Part shown: positions 57,487 to 64,000 of the stretch, piece after piece
How positions within the stretch are numbered: position 1 is the stretch's first letter
How the letters are laid out: each line of letters opens with the position of its first letter
DNA from: Stutzerimonas stutzeri TS44
GTDB taxonomy: Bacteria; Pseudomonadota; Gammaproteobacteria; Pseudomonadales; Pseudomonadaceae
DNA: 64,000 nucleotides
Assembly: GCA_000263395.1 (NCBI GenBank)
Contig: AJXE01000004.1
Coordinates: 124,001-188,000, forward strand
Reading direction: 5' to 3'
Notes under the pieces: model-generated
Databases searched by the model: none
What the model was told of the DNA's origin: nothing
Seen by the model: only the letters and a program-made list of their open reading frames with translations
Position numbers and translations under genes: made by a program

Positions 57487-58254
57487 TTAGTAGACGTTGT
57501 TCTTCTTCCACAGATCCTCGTCGTCGAACGCCTTCATGCCTTCGGCCAGTTCGCTCGGCTCATCCGTGGCGGGGCGTGCCTGGTTCGCTACCAGCGTATT
57601 GGCGTGATCGAGAAGGGTCTGCAGTTGCTTGAGTTGCGCCGAATACTCGGTTGCGGACGGCTGTTTGCGGATGTGCTGGATGGCGCGCTCGAAAGCCAGG
57701 CGTGCGCGTTGTGGCAGGTTCTGTTGCAGCGCCTGACGACCGAGGCCGGCGAAGTATTCGATGTGCAGCACGGCGAGCAGGTGCTGGATTTCGTGAACCC
57801 AGCGGCGGCCTTCCTCCTGGCTGAGCTGCTGCTCCTTGGTTGCCCGGACGATCTGCGCATGCAGGTCTTCGAGCATGAAGCGCACCTCCTTGGCCTGGGC
57901 TTCGCTGGCGATCTGTCGTGGCGGATTGCGAACCGGGATCGCCTCGCCTTCGGCGATCTCGGCGCGCAGGCTCTGGATTCGGCTGGTCAGCTGAGCGTTG
58001 CCGCGTTCGAGCGGCAGCAGCCGTTCGCTGAGATTCAGTTCGAGGCGGGCGAGTACCTGCTTCAGTGCCGGCGTCATCATCTGCCCGGGCAGCGCTTCGC
58101 TCAGATTGCCGCAGCGGCGCCGGCGATCATTGAGGTCCGCGCGCAACCTGGCTTTCTCCAGGTTCTTGCGTTCGACGAGTTGGTTGATGTAGCCGATAGC
58201 AACCAGCAGAACCACGCCGGCAACGACCAGACCGGTGATCATTAAAGGAGACAC
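57487..58254 (-). CDS. membrane-anchored coiled-coil protein, unknown function
   Basis: About 255 residues. One N-terminal membrane helix (MITGLVVAGVVLLVAIGYINQL) is followed by a long, charged, mostly helical cytoplasmic region (RKNLEKARLRADLNDRRRRC; LERGNAQLTSRIQSLRAEIAEGE). The C-terminus ends AFDDEDLWKKNNVY. The GTG at 58254 is chosen because CGGAG lies 8 bases upstream; the ATG at 58242 and an open frame to 58335 are alternatives. I do not recognise the family firmly. Same strand as the GST gene. Confidence 0.72.
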   Translation of the reverse strand: MSPLMITGLVVAGVVLLVAIGYINQLVERKNLEKARLRADLNDRRRRCGNLSEALPGQMMTPALKQVLARLELNLSERLLPLERGNAQLTSRIQSLRAEIAEGEAIPVRNPPRQIASEAQAKEVRFMLEDLHAQIVRATKEQQLSQEEGRRWVHEIQHLLAVLHIEYFAGLGRQALQQNLPQRARLAFERAIQHIRKQPSATEYSAQLKQLQTLLDHANTLVANQARPATDEPSELAEGMKAFDDEDLWKKNNVY

Positions 58255-58366
58255 ATCAGGCACTCCGTGCGGCTGAGTTTGCGCCTGAGTGTAGTGGCTT
58301 GGAGAGGCAGGCTGATAGGGTCGGCGGCGACACATGCAGGATGTGAAATTTTTTTGTTTTGCAGGG

Positions 58367-58395
58367 TTGACGCCTTATCGGTGCCTCCATAAAAT
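58367..58395 (+). promoter_or_regulatory. sigma70 promoter of tRNA operon
   Basis: TTGACG, 17 bases, TAAAAT, ending 72 bases before tRNA-Glu. A strong match suited to a stable-RNA operon. Confidence 0.75.
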
Positions 58396-58467
58396 GCGCG
58401 CCACTTGCAGCGTGAAGCACCAAACGAAGCGCAGCAAGCCGGAATCAAGCTGTAGTTTCCGGGGTGT

Positions 58468-58543
58468 GTCCCCTTCGTCTAGTGGCCTAGGACACCGCCC
58501 TTTCACGGCGGTAACAGGGGTTCGAGTCCCCTAGGGGACGCCA
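58468..58543 (+). tRNA. tRNA-Glu (TTC)
   Basis: 76 bases with encoded CCA. The acceptor arms GTCCCC and GGGGAC pair, the anticodon stem CCGCC/GGCGG frames the TTC anticodon, and the T-loop GTTCGAGTC is standard. The sequence is very close to the E. coli tRNA-Glu. It is the first of two tRNAs in one operon. Confidence 0.97.
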
Positions 58544-58548
58544 AGTTT

Positions 58549-58624
<76 letters not shown>

Positions 58625-58666
58625 AATTATGATCTATAGACGTCTATTGAAGTCTGTAAGTCATTG

Positions 58667-58691
58667 AAAAAGGGCCTTAGGGCCCTTTTTT
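58667..58691 (+). terminator. intrinsic terminator of tRNA operon
   Basis: GGGCC and GGCCC arms around a short loop, preceded by five A and followed by six T. It ends transcription of the tRNA-Glu/tRNA-Gly operon and, by symmetry, could work from the other side. Confidence 0.9.
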
Positions 58692-58732
58692 CGTTCCAGC
58701 GAAATCTACTGGAATCCGTCCCCAGCCAGGGC

Positions 58733-58756
58733 TTTTAAGTCCATTTTTAAGTCCAT
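58733..58756 (+). repeat. two adjacent 12-base direct repeats
   Basis: TTTTAAGTCCAT occurs twice in direct succession (58733-58744 and 58745-58756) between the tRNA operon and the integrase gene. Such repeats near an integrase are candidates for arm-type recombinase or excisionase sites. Confidence 0.6.
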
Positions 58757-58848
58757 CTTTGCGGGGTGCGTGGTTTCCGGATTGTTGCTGGAGGAGCGTG
58801 GCCTGCGAGACAAGCATCTAGCCCTGACCTATGTTCAGGAGCTATACC

Positions 58849-60252
58849 ATGGCGCTCACAGACGTCACTGTCCGGCAGGCTCGGGCGACTGGCAAAGACT
58901 ATACCCTCACAGACTTCGACGGCCTTTCTCTGGCGGTATCTGCCGCTGGCGGTAAGTCTTGGCACTTCAGATATTACTGGGCTACCAAGCAGAAACGAAT
59001 GTCGCTGGGCACCTATCCGAAGGTCAGCCTTCGGGAAGCGCGTGCGTTACGCGATGAGGCCCGCGCCCTAGTAGCGAAAGGCGTCAATCCCAAGATTGAT
59101 CGTAAGCAAAAACTTCGAGCTGTCCGTTTCGCGACGGAGAACAGCTTCAAGGTGGTTTATCTGCAGTGGCTTGGGCACCGCAAGCTGGAACTCAAGGAGG
59201 GCAGGCAAAGTACCCTCTCGCAGATCCAGCGTATCTTCGATAAGGACGTGTTGCCCGCGTTAGGCGCCGTATCCATCTTCGACATTTGCCGTCCCGACCT
59301 GTTGGACGTGCTTGCTAGTATCGAGCAGCGCAGGGCATTTACCACCGCCGAGAAAGTGCGCACCTGGCTCAGGCAGTTGTTCCGCTTTGCGATGGTGAAA
59401 GTCGCGGGGCTGCAAAGCAATCCCGCATCGGATCTGGATGTCGTGGCTGTCCCCAAACCACCGGTGGTCAATAATCCCTTCCTGCGGCTGCCTGAACTGC
59501 CCAGTCTGCTGAACAAGCTACGCAGTTATAGAGGCAGGATCACCACACAACTTGGTATTCGCCTGCTGTTGCTGACGGGTGTGCGTACTGGTGAGCTGCG
59601 ACTGGCGACCCCTGATCAATTCGATCTTGAGCGCGGCTTGTGGATCATTCCTCCCGAGGTAGTCAAGCAACTGCAGAATGGCATGCGCAAGCGGGGGCAG
59701 CGGCCGCAGGATATTCCGCCCTATGTCGTGCCGTTATCGGTCCAGGCCATCGAGATCGTTCGCTATCTGCTGGAGCAGACCAAGCCAGCCCAGCGCTATC
59801 TGCTTGCACACCGAAGCGAGCTGAGAATGCGCATTAGCGAGAACACGCTGAACGGCGCGATCAAGCGTATGGGCTATAAGGATTTGCTCACCGGTCACGG
59901 CATCCGTGCCACGCTCTCCACGGCCCTCAACGAGTTCGGTTACCCCAAGAATTGGGTGGATGCCCAACTCTCGCACGCTGATCCCAACAAGGTCAGCGCC
60001 ACTTACAATCACGCATTGTATGTGGAGCCCCGCCGGAAAATGATGCAAGACTGGGCCGATCGGCTCGATTTGTTAGAGCAGAACAAGGTAGAAACGGCCA
60101 GTACGCACCTTACTATCCGCTTCGATGGTATGCGGCTGCTGGACCAAGGTGCGGAAATGTCCGTCGAGCCTGTTGATGATGGTAAGTCGCTAGTTCTGGT
60201 GTCGTCAGTTGGTGGGCCTATTGAGCGCCTGTCGATGGTGGCTAGAGCTTAG
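58849..60252 (+). CDS. P4-type tyrosine integrase
   Basis: A 467-residue site-specific recombinase. The N-terminal DUF4102-type arm-binding domain (MALTDVTVRQARATGKDYTLTDFDGLSLAVSAAGGKSWHFRY) is followed by a core-binding SAM-like domain. The catalytic domain has Arg in LLLTGVRTGELRL, HGIR in LTGHGIRATLST, His in AQLSHADPNKV and the nucleophile Tyr in TYNHALY. AGGAG lies 7 bases before the ATG at 58849. A C-terminal tail of about 60 residues extends beyond the usual domain. It probably integrates the island at tRNA-Gly. Confidence 0.93.
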   Translation: MALTDVTVRQARATGKDYTLTDFDGLSLAVSAAGGKSWHFRYYWATKQKRMSLGTYPKVSLREARALRDEARALVAKGVNPKIDRKQKLRAVRFATENSFKVVYLQWLGHRKLELKEGRQSTLSQIQRIFDKDVLPALGAVSIFDICRPDLLDVLASIEQRRAFTTAEKVRTWLRQLFRFAMVKVAGLQSNPASDLDVVAVPKPPVVNNPFLRLPELPSLLNKLRSYRGRITTQLGIRLLLLTGVRTGELRLATPDQFDLERGLWIIPPEVVKQLQNGMRKRGQRPQDIPPYVVPLSVQAIEIVRYLLEQTKPAQRYLLAHRSELRMRISENTLNGAIKRMGYKDLLTGHGIRATLSTALNEFGYPKNWVDAQLSHADPNKVSATYNHALYVEPRRKMMQDWADRLDLLEQNKVETASTHLTIRFDGMRLLDQGAEMSVEPVDDGKSLVLVSSVGGPIERLSMVARA

Positions 60253-60368
60253 ATTTCAGTTGTTGCGGTGTGGAATGTTGGGCCGGCACCGCCGGCTGCT
60301 CTGATGACAGTAGGCTGTAGCGGCGATTGCATTTCCGTTAGCCTGCTGGCCAGCCAGGGGTAGAACAC

Positions 60369-60390
60369 GCCCCTCCAGAAGTGGAGGGGC
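60369..60390. terminator. perfect hairpin between integrase and dsbD-like genes
   Basis: GCCCCTCCA and TGGAGGGGC pair without mismatch around GAAG. It sits 5 bases after the dsbD-like stop and 117 bases after the integrase stop, convergent genes. No T-run on either strand, so it may slow rather than fully stop transcription. Confidence 0.55.
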
Positions 60391-60394
60391 TAAT

Positions 60395-62161
60395 CTAGAT
60401 TCGGCCGTTGGCTTGGTGCAGGCGTTTGACGAAACTCTCAGCGTCGGTTTCGCCAACAGTACGGAGATCTTGCCATTCTTCGCCATTGGGAGCGAATAAC
60501 TGCAGTGCCGGTGGGCCGAACAGCTGGTAGCGGTCGAGCAGGGCGCGTTGCTCGGCATCGCTACGAGTTATGTCGAAGCGCACCAGTCGGTAACCGGTCA
60601 GTTGCTCACGCACGGCGGGTGCTGCCAGCACTTCTCGTTCAATTACTTTGCAACTGATGCACCAGTCGGCGTACCAATCCAATAGCAGTGGTTGGTCGGC
60701 ATTTTTTGCTGACAGCAGAGCGGCATCCAGAGCAGCTGGTGTATCCACGGTCTGCCAGCCGGCGTTAGCGCCGCTCGGAAGTACGGCTTTGGCGTCCAGC
60801 TGACCCAGCGGTCGCAGCGGATCGGATTGACCTTGCAAAGCGCCGAGCCAGGCGCTGACACCGTAGACCAGTAGTGCCACACCGAGTAGTTGGGCGAGCC
60901 TTTGCCGGCCGGACTTGAGGGTGAACTCCAAGGCACCGAGCCAAATCGCGCTGCCAACTGCCAAAAGGCCCCACAAGGCCAAAGTCACTGGAGCGGGTAG
61001 CACGCGTTCTAGCAGCCATACAGAGACAGCCAGCAGCATCACGCCGAAAGCTTTGCGCACACCGACCATCCAGGTGCCAGACTTGGGTAGCAATGCTCCG
61101 CCGCCGATGGCGAACAATACCAACGGCGCGCCCATGCCCAACCCGAGGGCAAACAGCTTAAGGCCGCCACCCAGTGCGTCGCCGGTGGTGCTTATGTAGA
61201 GCAGTGCGCCGACCAGAGGGGCAGTCACACAGGGCGAAACCAGCAGGCTCGACAGTACGCCGAGCGTGGCGGCGCCCAACATTGAACCCCCGCGGGCCTG
61301 GCCGGCTAGGAGATCTAGTCGTTCGGTGATAAAGCGCGGCATGCGCAACTCGAATACGCCGAACATGGCCAGAGCGAAAACAGTGAAGAACATCGCAAAG
61401 GGCACCAACAGCCACGGTGACTGCAGGCGCGCTTGTAGGTTGAGGCCAGCGCCGAACATGCCCATTAGCGCACCAAGCAGGGCGAAGCTGGCAGCCATGG
61501 GGAGTACGTAGGCAAGCGATAGGCGTAATCCACGCGTTCCGCCGAGTTGTCCGCGTAATACCACGCCAGACAGAATTGGCAGCATCGGTAGCACGCAGGG
61601 TGTGAAAGTCAGGCCCAAGCCCGCCAGGAAGAACAGCGCCAGACTACGCCAGTCAATGGCGACCCCTTGTTGCAGGGCTGCAATGAGGGGGGGATCACCT
61701 ACCTCGAAGCTGCGAATCTCTGGCGGATAGCACAGCCCCAGATCAGCGCAGCCCTGATAGCTCACCTGTAAGGTGAACGGTGTGTTCTGAGGGTTATTAA
61801 CGGGTAGCAGCAAGTCGGTAACGCCGTAGAACACCTCGACATCGCCAAAAAATTCATCGGTTTTCGGTTCGGCCGCGGGCCATTGCGGGGTGCCGATTGA
61901 CACTTGCGGGTGGTCGCTGGTGAATGCGAAGCGATGTTTATAGAGGTAATAACCCTCGGCATTTATGAAGCGCAGGCGGACGCTGTCCTTACCGGCTTCC
62001 AACAGGTCGAGGCGGAAGGCCCTGTCTACCGGAAGGAAATCCTGGCTGTTATTCAGCGGAGTGCCGAACAGAGCCGACTGAGGACGCGAAGAATCAAATA
62101 TCTCGGCGTTGGCTGGCAAGGTAAGCAGTAGCAGCAGCAGACACAGCAGGAGGCGGGACAT
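60395..62161 (-). CDS. dsbD: thiol:disulfide interchange protein DsbD-like
   Basis: About 588 residues. A signal peptide (MSRLLLCLLLLLLTLPANA) leads the periplasmic N-terminal domain with the redox pair in YQGCADLGLCYPP. Eight membrane helices follow (FTPCVLPMLPILSG and SPCVTAPLVGALLY hold the transport cysteines). The C-terminal thioredoxin domain has DWYADWCISCKVIE. It carries electrons from cytoplasmic thioredoxin to the periplasm. Being next to copper genes, it may keep periplasmic copper-binding cysteines reduced, as ScsB-type proteins do. It is separate from the housekeeping ccmG set. Confidence 0.9.
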   Translation of the reverse strand: MSRLLLCLLLLLLTLPANAEIFDSSRPQSALFGTPLNNSQDFLPVDRAFRLDLLEAGKDSVRLRFINAEGYYLYKHRFAFTSDHPQVSIGTPQWPAAEPKTDEFFGDVEVFYGVTDLLLPVNNPQNTPFTLQVSYQGCADLGLCYPPEIRSFEVGDPPLIAALQQGVAIDWRSLALFFLAGLGLTFTPCVLPMLPILSGVVLRGQLGGTRGLRLSLAYVLPMAASFALLGALMGMFGAGLNLQARLQSPWLLVPFAMFFTVFALAMFGVFELRMPRFITERLDLLAGQARGGSMLGAATLGVLSSLLVSPCVTAPLVGALLYISTTGDALGGGLKLFALGLGMGAPLVLFAIGGGALLPKSGTWMVGVRKAFGVMLLAVSVWLLERVLPAPVTLALWGLLAVGSAIWLGALEFTLKSGRQRLAQLLGVALLVYGVSAWLGALQGQSDPLRPLGQLDAKAVLPSGANAGWQTVDTPAALDAALLSAKNADQPLLLDWYADWCISCKVIEREVLAAPAVREQLTGYRLVRFDITRSDAEQRALLDRYQLFGPPALQLFAPNGEEWQDLRTVGETDAESFVKRLHQANGRI

Positions 62162-62311
62162 GACCATCTCGCGGGCTGATAACGAAAAGGAGGTGAATTT
62201 CAGCTTGTTAACGGAGCCGGGCTTTTTGAAGTGCGGGCTGGGGATGGTCTCCGCTGCGATTCAGTGCATCGCAGGATGCCAGCCAGTACCAGCCCGCCCG
62301 GCGAGCTGCTA

Positions 62312-62770
62312 TTAATTCGGGGCTTGTTCCAGCGGATAATTGGCAATGACCTTTTCTCGGCCAGTGCGAGTTATCCCGATCACCTGGTAGGGATGTTTGA
62401 CGTCGCCATACTCCATGCCTGGTGAGCCAGCCGGCATGCCTGGCACGGCGATGCCCAGCAGGTCAGGGCGCTTGCGAAGCTCCAAAATCTGCGCAACGGG
62501 CACGTGGCCTTCAACGAACTTTCCATCGATCACGCCTGTATGGCAGGAAGCCAGACGCGGTTTCACGCCGAGGTCTTGCTTGACCGTGTTCATGTTGCGT
62601 TCGACGTGATCGCGGACTTCGAAGCCGTTGTTCTCCAGGTAGGTAATCCAGTCCTTGCAGCACCCACAGTTGGCGTCGCGGTGCACATCAATGATCAGGG
62701 GTTGCGCGGCCTGGGCGGCGCCACTTAGCAGCAGGGCGGCGAGCGCCGCGGTAGTCAGTGTTCTGGACAT
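62312..62770 (-). CDS. DUF411 periplasmic metal-binding protein
   Basis: A 152-residue secreted protein. The signal peptide MSRTLTTAALAALLLSGAAQA is followed by the DUF411 domain. HRDANCGCCKDWITYLENNGF has a CGCC redox/metal site, and ASCHTGVIDGKFVEGHVP and GIAVPGMPAGSPGMEYGD give His and Met ligands typical of copper sites. The frame opens 21 codons earlier, but the ATG at 62770 starts a proper signal peptide. It lies between a CopZ-like gene and the dsbD-like gene; a periplasmic copper carrier is likely. Confidence 0.87.
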   Translation of the reverse strand: MSRTLTTAALAALLLSGAAQAAQPLIIDVHRDANCGCCKDWITYLENNGFEVRDHVERNMNTVKQDLGVKPRLASCHTGVIDGKFVEGHVPVAQILELRKRPDLLGIAVPGMPAGSPGMEYGDVKHPYQVIGITRTGREKVIANYPLEQAPN

Positions 62771-62795
62771 AAAAAACCTGTTTCCAATGGTTTGC

Positions 62796-63077
62796 TCACT
62801 TGCAACAGCAGCCACCGCTGCCACCGCTGCCACCGCATCCGGTTTTCCTGGCGGGGCTCGATGAGGCCGCCGGACTGCTCAGTTGGGCGGGGTATCCAGC
62901 ATCACCCAGGGCGGCGACAAGCACATCGCTGTCGCACTCAGCGCTGACCCGCACACTGGCCGCTTGCAGATCGACGTCGACCTCGGTGACGCCTTCAACT
63001 GCGTTGAGCGCCTCGGTGACATGCAGGACGCATGAGCCGCAGCTCATGCCTTTGACACTCAATTCAACGGTGCTCAT
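62796..63077 (-). CDS. copZ: heavy-metal-associated copper chaperone (CopZ-like) with Cys-rich tail
   Basis: A 93-residue protein. Residues 1-66 form an HMA domain with the metal site MSCGSC (CxxC) and the family ends VDLQAASVRVSAE and LVAALGDAGY. The last about 25 residues are unusual: a Ser/Pro/Ala linker followed by CGGSGGSGGCCCK, giving four extra cysteines. AAGGAG precedes the ATG at 63077. A CueR-type promoter lies just upstream on the same strand. It likely delivers Cu(I) to the CopA ATPase. Confidence 0.88.
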   Translation of the reverse strand: MSTVELSVKGMSCGSCVLHVTEALNAVEGVTEVDVDLQAASVRVSAECDSDVLVAALGDAGYPAQLSSPAASSSPARKTGCGGSGGSGGCCCK

Positions 63078-63115
63078 GACAATCTCCTTGCGAGGTTGCT
63101 GCTGGGGTTGAGGCA

Positions 63116-63146
63116 ATTCTCAACCTTGCCAAGTTGGCAAGGTCAA
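63116..63146 (-). promoter_or_regulatory. CueR-type (MerR family) copper-responsive promoter
   Basis: On the minus strand, TTGACC and GAGAAT are 19 bases apart, the over-long spacing typical of MerR-family promoters. Perfect arms ACCTTGCCAA and TTGGCAAGGT (63123-63143) lie between them around one central base. This is the standard CueR operator design. It faces the CopZ-like gene, 39 bases away. cueR itself is not in the window. Confidence 0.88.
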
Positions 63147-63151
63147 GAGTT

Positions 63152-64000
63152 TCAGTCGATTGATACCTTGCGCAGTCTCAAGGCGTTGAACACCACCGAA
63201 GCGGAGCTCATGCTCATCGCCAGCGCTGCGATTATTGGTGACAGCAGGAGGCCGGTTAGCGGGTAGAGCAGGCCGGCTGCCAAAGGAATGCCCAGAGCGT
63301 TGTAAAGAAAGGCGAAGGTCAGGTTCTGGTGCATGTTGCGCACGGTGGCCACCGACAGGCTGCGCGCGCGCAGGATGCCGAGCAGGTCGCCCTTGACCAG
63401 CGTGACCTGGGCGCTGTTCATCGCCACATCGGTGCCGGTGCCCATGGCAATGCCGATATCGGCGCGCGCCAGGGCCGGGGCGTCGTTGATGCCGTCGCCG
63501 GCCATGGCCACGCGGTGCCCTTGCTGTTGCAGCGAGGCGGTCAGGCGTTCCTTGTCCTGCGGCTTTACCTCGCCGTGCACCTCCTCGATACCCAGTTCGC
63601 GGGCTACGGCACGGGCAGTCGTCAGGCCATCGCCGGTGGCCATGATCACCCGTATGCCGTCTGCCTGCAGGCGCTGGATCGCCAGTTTTGAGGTCGGTTT
63701 GATCGGGTCGGAAACCGCCAGCAGACCGGCCAGTACGTTGTCCACGGCCAGGAACATGATGCTCACGCCTTCGCCGCGCAGCTGTTCGGCATGCCCCTTG
63801 AGCGGGCTGGCATCCACGCCGGCATCATTCATCAGCGCGGTGTTGCCCAACTGCAAGTCGCGGCCGTCAACCTTGCCACGCACGCCGATGCCGGAGGCCG
63901 ATTCGAAGGTTTCAGGCGTGCTCAGCGCAAGGCCCTGGGCACGGGCATGATCGACGATGGCGTGTGCCAGGGGATGTTCGCTGCCCTGATCCAGGCTGGC
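63152..64000 (-). CDS. copA: copper-translocating P1B-type ATPase CopA, N-terminal part off window
   Basis: The C-terminal 282 residues of a Cu(I) exporter; the gene enters from the right edge. Seen here are the SEHPLA (HP) motif of the nucleotide-binding domain, GDG and MATGDGLTTARAVA, the hinge MAGDGINDAPALARADIGIAMGTGTDVA, and the last two membrane helices with NLTFAFLYNALGIPLAAGLLYPL and MSMSSASVVFNALRL (the MSSAS copper site). The phosphorylation site DKTGT lies outside. It pumps Cu(I) to the periplasm, which suits the CopZ, DUF411 and DsbD neighbours. Confidence 0.93.
   Translation of the reverse strand, partial: ASLDQGSEHPLAHAIVDHARAQGLALSTPETFESASGIGVRGKVDGRDLQLGNTALMNDAGVDASPLKGHAEQLRGEGVSIMFLAVDNVLAGLLAVSDPIKPTSKLAIQRLQADGIRVIMATGDGLTTARAVARELGIEEVHGEVKPQDKERLTASLQQQGHRVAMAGDGINDAPALARADIGIAMGTGTDVAMNSAQVTLVKGDLLGILRARSLSVATVRNMHQNLTFAFLYNALGIPLAAGLLYPLTGLLLSPIIAALAMSMSSASVVFNALRLRKVSID

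Larger units (their letters stand above)
58625..64000. mobile_element. left part of a tRNA-Gly-borne copper island
   Basis: Directly after tRNA-Gly lie a P4-type integrase and a block of copper-handling genes on the opposite strand, with visibly lower G+C than the flagellar region. The right end and second attachment repeat are outside the window. The tRNA 3' end was not found again here. Confidence 0.65.

Noticed and set aside
62805..62840. Short tandem DNA repeat as a possible microsatellite or phase-variation tract
   Set aside because: It is coding (Gly-Gly-Ser units of the CopZ-like tail), and unit gain or loss would keep frame, so no on/off switching is expected.

Overview
The window comes from a high-G+C gammaproteobacterium of the Pseudomonas sensu lato group, most likely the stutzeri branch (Stutzerimonas). 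The protein sequences, the gene order fliEFGHIJ / fliK-flhB / flhA-flhF-fleN-fliA / cheYZAB-motCD / cheW / ccmABCDEFGHI / fleQSR and the FleQ-sigma54-FliA regulatory logic are those of polar-flagellated pseudomonads. The genus call rests on family resemblance; no database search was run.

Layout. (1) 1-6223: metabolic and signalling genes. These are a membrane diguanylate cyclase cut by the left edge, a DUF2897 miniprotein, pyrF, a zinc-independent oxidoreductase, an SDR dehydrogenase and a BenE-type transporter. (2) 6405-21728: the basal body and export cluster fliEFGHIJ, an hsbA-hsbR-hptB-like regulatory insert, then fliKLMNOPQR-flhB. Sigma54 promoter matches stand before fliE, fliK and fliL. 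fliR carries a clear frameshift and fliH an apparent one at its 3' end. (3) 21769-36486: sodC, then the flhA-flhF-fleN-fliA assembly/number-control block (sigma54 match before flhA), cheYZAB, motCD, a ParA-like/CheW-like pair resembling ParC/ParP (with a FliA-type promoter before the second gene), cheW and a DUF2802 gene. (4) 36565-38432, minus strand: a stand-alone FlhB C-terminal-domain protein overlapping a FliK-domain protein. (5) 38570-46006: the complete System I cytochrome c maturation operon ccmABCDEFGHI and a small lipoprotein. (6) 46048-51019: a FliT-like chaperone gene behind a textbook FliA promoter, then the master regulator fleQ and the fleSR two-component pair with a sigma54 match. 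(7) 51082-58254: tpm, a DUF2959 lipoprotein, htpX, an unknown gene, an alanine-type aminotransferase, msrB, an AAA ATPase, a GST and a membrane-anchored unknown. (8) 58367-64000: tRNA-Glu and tRNA-Gly, then a P4-type integrase and a copper-handling cargo on the minus strand (DsbD-like, DUF411, CopZ-like, truncated CopA) with a CueR-type operator. This looks like the left end of an island inserted at tRNA-Gly.

How it works together. FleQ with sigma54 would switch on fliE, fliK, fliL, flhA and fleSR. FleSR then activates later sigma54 genes, FliA drives the last class (fliT and the second CheW-like gene here), and FleN restrains FleQ to keep flagellar number low. The che, mot and ParC/ParP-like genes build and place the polar chemotaxis array. 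The most unusual points are the fliR frameshift, the orphan FlhB-C/FliK pair, the three near-identical linker repeats in CheA, an orphan intrinsic terminator just before msrB, and the copper island.
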